Origin: an uncultured Lachnospiraceae bacterium
GTDB taxonomy: Bacteria; Bacillota; Clostridia; Lachnospirales; Lachnospiraceae
Length of the DNA stretch: 64,000 nt
NCBI GenBank assembly: GCA_934293375.1
Contig: CAKQYS010000006.1
Coordinates: 1 to 64,000 of the forward strand
Direction of reading: 5' to 3'
Below the pieces are notes generated by a model. That model ran no database searches. It was not told where the DNA came from and saw only the letters and a list, made by a program, of their open reading frames with translations. The position numbers and the translations under genes were made by a program. The stretch's first letter is position 1. The number at the start of each line of letters is the position of its first letter. Positions 62,476 to 64,000 of the stretch are shown piece after piece.

Positions 62476-63222
62476 TCACTCCTTTTTTGCAAGGCTGGTA
62501 TCTACCAGCACCTTCTGTTTCTCCAGATAGTGGATACAATCCTCTGCCTGTGACTTTGTTCCCCGAAACAAAAAGATCCGTCCTCCGTTCGGACTTCCCA
62601 TCTCTTTGAGCTTCGTGATTCTCACATAACCAAGCACCTTTGACGCAAAATATCCGGTTACATAATCCGGATCGTCGGAGATACACAGCTCGCCAACAAT
62701 ATTGGGATGACTACACACCTTCGTTGCCAACACGATTGCTTCCTTAAAGTGATTCTTCTCACTTCTGTCATCTGTTTCTTCCAATACATCCATATAGGTT
62801 GCACGGATGCCACGGCTGTGATCAGGTTCTAACCGCTCTAGCGTATCCACATCCAACAACATCGCACCGCGCATTGCATAAGTATCCTGCAACAGATGCA
62901 TGATCTCATCTGCCTTATCAATCCCTGATTGTACCAGCAGCTCATGCATTTTGAAAAGCCCTGTCTGTGCATCCGGAACCTCAAACTTACTGACCGGAAG
63001 TGCTTCCAGATATGAAATCTCTTCCGGTGCAATCTTCTTGATCTTAATATTGATGGAATCCGGTTCTCCTTTTGCATGCTCCAGGGCACGGGTCAAAAGC
63101 TGTCTTGTACAAGTCTCTAACCGATCCTTCGCGATGATCTTCTCCGCCCCGGAAATATGTTTACTGATACCATTTTCCTGCCGGCTGGCGCGCATTTTAA
63201 TGCTGTACATATTCTGTTCCAT
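62476..63222 (-). CDS. bioW: 6-carboxyhexanoate-CoA ligase (pimeloyl-CoA synthetase)
   Basis: Makes pimeloyl-CoA from free pimelate, ATP and CoA. The 248-residue protein begins YSIKMRASRQENGISKHISGAE, has KKIAPEEISYLEALPV, and RGIRATYMDVLEE, all as in BioW. A BioW-based route means the cell needs free pimelate, either made or imported. ATG at 63222. It follows the membrane protein by 13 bp. Confidence 0.93.
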   Translation of the reverse strand: MEQNMYSIKMRASRQENGISKHISGAEKIIAKDRLETCTRQLLTRALEHAKGEPDSINIKIKKIAPEEISYLEALPVSKFEVPDAQTGLFKMHELLVQSGIDKADEIMHLLQDTYAMRGAMLLDVDTLERLEPDHSRGIRATYMDVLEETDDRSEKNHFKEAIVLATKVCSHPNIVGELCISDDPDYVTGYFASKVLGYVRITKLKEMGSPNGGRIFLFRGTKSQAEDCIHYLEKQKVLVDTSLAKKE

Positions 63223-63235
63223 ATTTGTCTCCTAT

Positions 63236-63784
63236 CTATTCTTTCAACATATCTGTATCCATCTGCGAACCGGACATTTTCACCATTGATGCAGGAACCG
63301 CAAGGCCACACAACACGGCAACCCGTTTTACAACCGGTGTCATCATAATAACTACTACCGCTGTAAAGATCATTCCGGGCAGTGCCGCAGCCAGAAGCGG
63401 CCAAGGTGATGTATGTAATACAGCTCCCAAAACAATTCTCGCCACAGCCGTACCACATGGGCCGGCCACATAGAGTGCAGCTCTGCTCTTTGGCAGCACA
63501 CTCACGATCACACCTACCACAATCCGAAATACCATTGCAATCAATACATTCAATATCGTATGGTTTCCAAGCAGCAACTGTATGATACTCGCACAGATCC
63601 CTATGCCAAGATATCTTCCAAATCCTACTAACGCAGCAACACATACCGCATAGGGTGCCGACAACTGAAATTCAGCTCCGGGGATCAATGACGGGATCTT
63701 AATCATCCCAAGTACTACGAGTATTGCTGTCAGCATACCATCCAACGCCAGATTTCTTGTGTTTGTCATGTTCTGTTGTTTCAT
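63236..63784 (-). CDS. S-component-like membrane protein of the biotin operon
   Basis: A 182-residue protein with about five to six membrane segments (for example LDGMLTAILVVLGMI, YAVCVAALVGFG, NVLIAMVFRIVVGVIVSVL and AALPGMIFTAVVVIMMTPVV). The compact size and first segment resemble substrate-binding S components of ECF transporters. It does not clearly match BioY. GAGGAGGAAAA precedes the ATG. First in the operon and directly downstream of the BirA-type operator, it is a good candidate for uptake of biotin or of the precursor pimelate; substrate is inference. Confidence 0.7.
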   Translation of the reverse strand: MKQQNMTNTRNLALDGMLTAILVVLGMIKIPSLIPGAEFQLSAPYAVCVAALVGFGRYLGIGICASIIQLLLGNHTILNVLIAMVFRIVVGVIVSVLPKSRAALYVAGPCGTAVARIVLGAVLHTSPWPLLAAALPGMIFTAVVVIMMTPVVKRVAVLCGLAVPASMVKMSGSQMDTDMLKE

Positions 63785-63829
63785 TTTTCCTCCTCACAAT
63801 GAGCAAATTCTAATAGCATCGGCCGCCGA

Positions 63830-63861
63830 TTGTTAACCTGTAAATTTCTTGCAGTTAACAT
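63830..63861. promoter_or_regulatory. BirA-type biotin operator
   Basis: TTGTTAACC (63830-63838) and GTTAACA (63854-63860) form an inverted pair with 16 bases between the TTAAC/GTTAA cores, the layout of the Firmicutes BirA box. It lies 46 bp before the first gene of the biotin operon and just downstream of the predicted transcription start. Confidence 0.88.
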
Positions 63862-63870
63862 TCAAGAGAA

Positions 63871-63899
63871 AGAGTAACACCCCGGACTGCTGTTGTCAA
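63871..63899 (-). promoter_or_regulatory. Promoter of the biotin operon
   Basis: TTGACA (63894-63899), a 17-bp spacer and TACTCT (63871-63876). The -10 is weak. Transcription would start within a few bases of the BirA operator. The -35 box lies in the loop of the upstream gene's terminator. Confidence 0.5.
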
Positions 63900-63911
63900 C
63901 CATCCGGAGTG
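63878..63911 (-). terminator. Terminator-like hairpin of the upstream ABC transporter gene
   Basis: CACTCCGGA/TCCGGGGTG (63903-63911, 63878-63886) with one G-T pair, followed on the minus strand by TTACTCTTTCTCTT. The U tract is interrupted. Confidence 0.55.
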
Positions 63912-63934
63912 CAAATATCTTAAAATATATTTTG

Positions 63935-64000
63935 TTATGCAAACTGGCTGTTGTACAGATTCGCATAGAATCCATTCTGTGCCAGCAATGTCTCATGATT
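63935..64000 (-). CDS. ABC transporter (ATP-binding/permease), C-terminal end only
   Basis: The last 21 codons before a TAA (63935-63937): they read NHETLLAQNGFYANLYNSQF then Ala. This is the typical end of an exporter-type ABC ATPase (G-H-E-L-L---G-YA-LY--QF). The rest is outside the window. The substrate cannot be told. Confidence 0.75.
   Translation of the reverse strand, partial: NHETLLAQNGFYANLYNSQFA

Overview
The window looks like the chromosome of a Gram-positive anaerobe of the Clostridia, most likely a Lachnospiraceae gut bacterium. Reasons: strong AGGAGG-type ribosome sites, Lachnospiraceae-type protein sequences throughout, oxygen-sensitive indolepyruvate:ferredoxin oxidoreductase, a GGGtGRT/NifU-like pair, DUF3793 next to flavodoxin, and traces of motility (CheW, a FliB-type flagellin methylase, YjfB) although no flagellar genes lie here. 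No species is assigned. Nearly every gene is on the minus strand.

1-10.4 kb: two tRNA-Ser genes behind tandem promoters, then ispD, the tRNA t6A genes tsaD/tsaB/tsaE with rimI, ribonuclease Z, small unknown proteins, tex, a dCMP deaminase and a CbxX-type AAA ATPase. 10.4-25.4 kb: hom, cheW, prfB (with the programmed +1 frameshift), secA, a membrane-anchored SurA/PpiC-like protein, ilvC, ilvN, a short cobalamin methionine synthase, and a type II topoisomerase pair. 25.5-37.8 kb: sbcC/sbcD, a very small unlisted gene, dtd, a NUDIX hydrolase, an ABC-class ATPase, a DUF3006-like protein, a FliB-like methylase, dsdA, a zinc-ribbon membrane protein with 36-bp repeats, and a duplicated DUF1294 membrane protein.

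37.8-41.4 kb is an AT-rich island inserted at the 3' end of the GGGtGRT gene. It holds a broken Rpn-type nuclease gene, a duplicated gene end and terminator, a DUF6236-like protein, an excisionase-like protein, a serine recombinase with a res-like site, and a frameshifted tyrosine-integrase fragment. It reads as a decayed integrative element and is the most unusual part of the window.

41.4-51.7 kb: GGGtGRT protein and NifU-like scaffold, a PHP phosphoesterase, yajC, tgt, hpf with a structured leader, an intergenic cluster of DnaA boxes, an NlpC/P60 hydrolase, flavodoxin, DUF3793, a 220-bp inverted-repeat element, eno and a YjfB-like protein. 51.7-64 kb: a CE2-type esterase, an arylpyruvate-to-arylacetate set (iorA-iorB-paaK plus a hot-dog thioesterase), ilvE, a lipoprotein, and a biotin operon (S-component-like membrane protein, bioW, bioF, bioD, bioA) behind a BirA-type operator. 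The window ends inside an ABC transporter gene.
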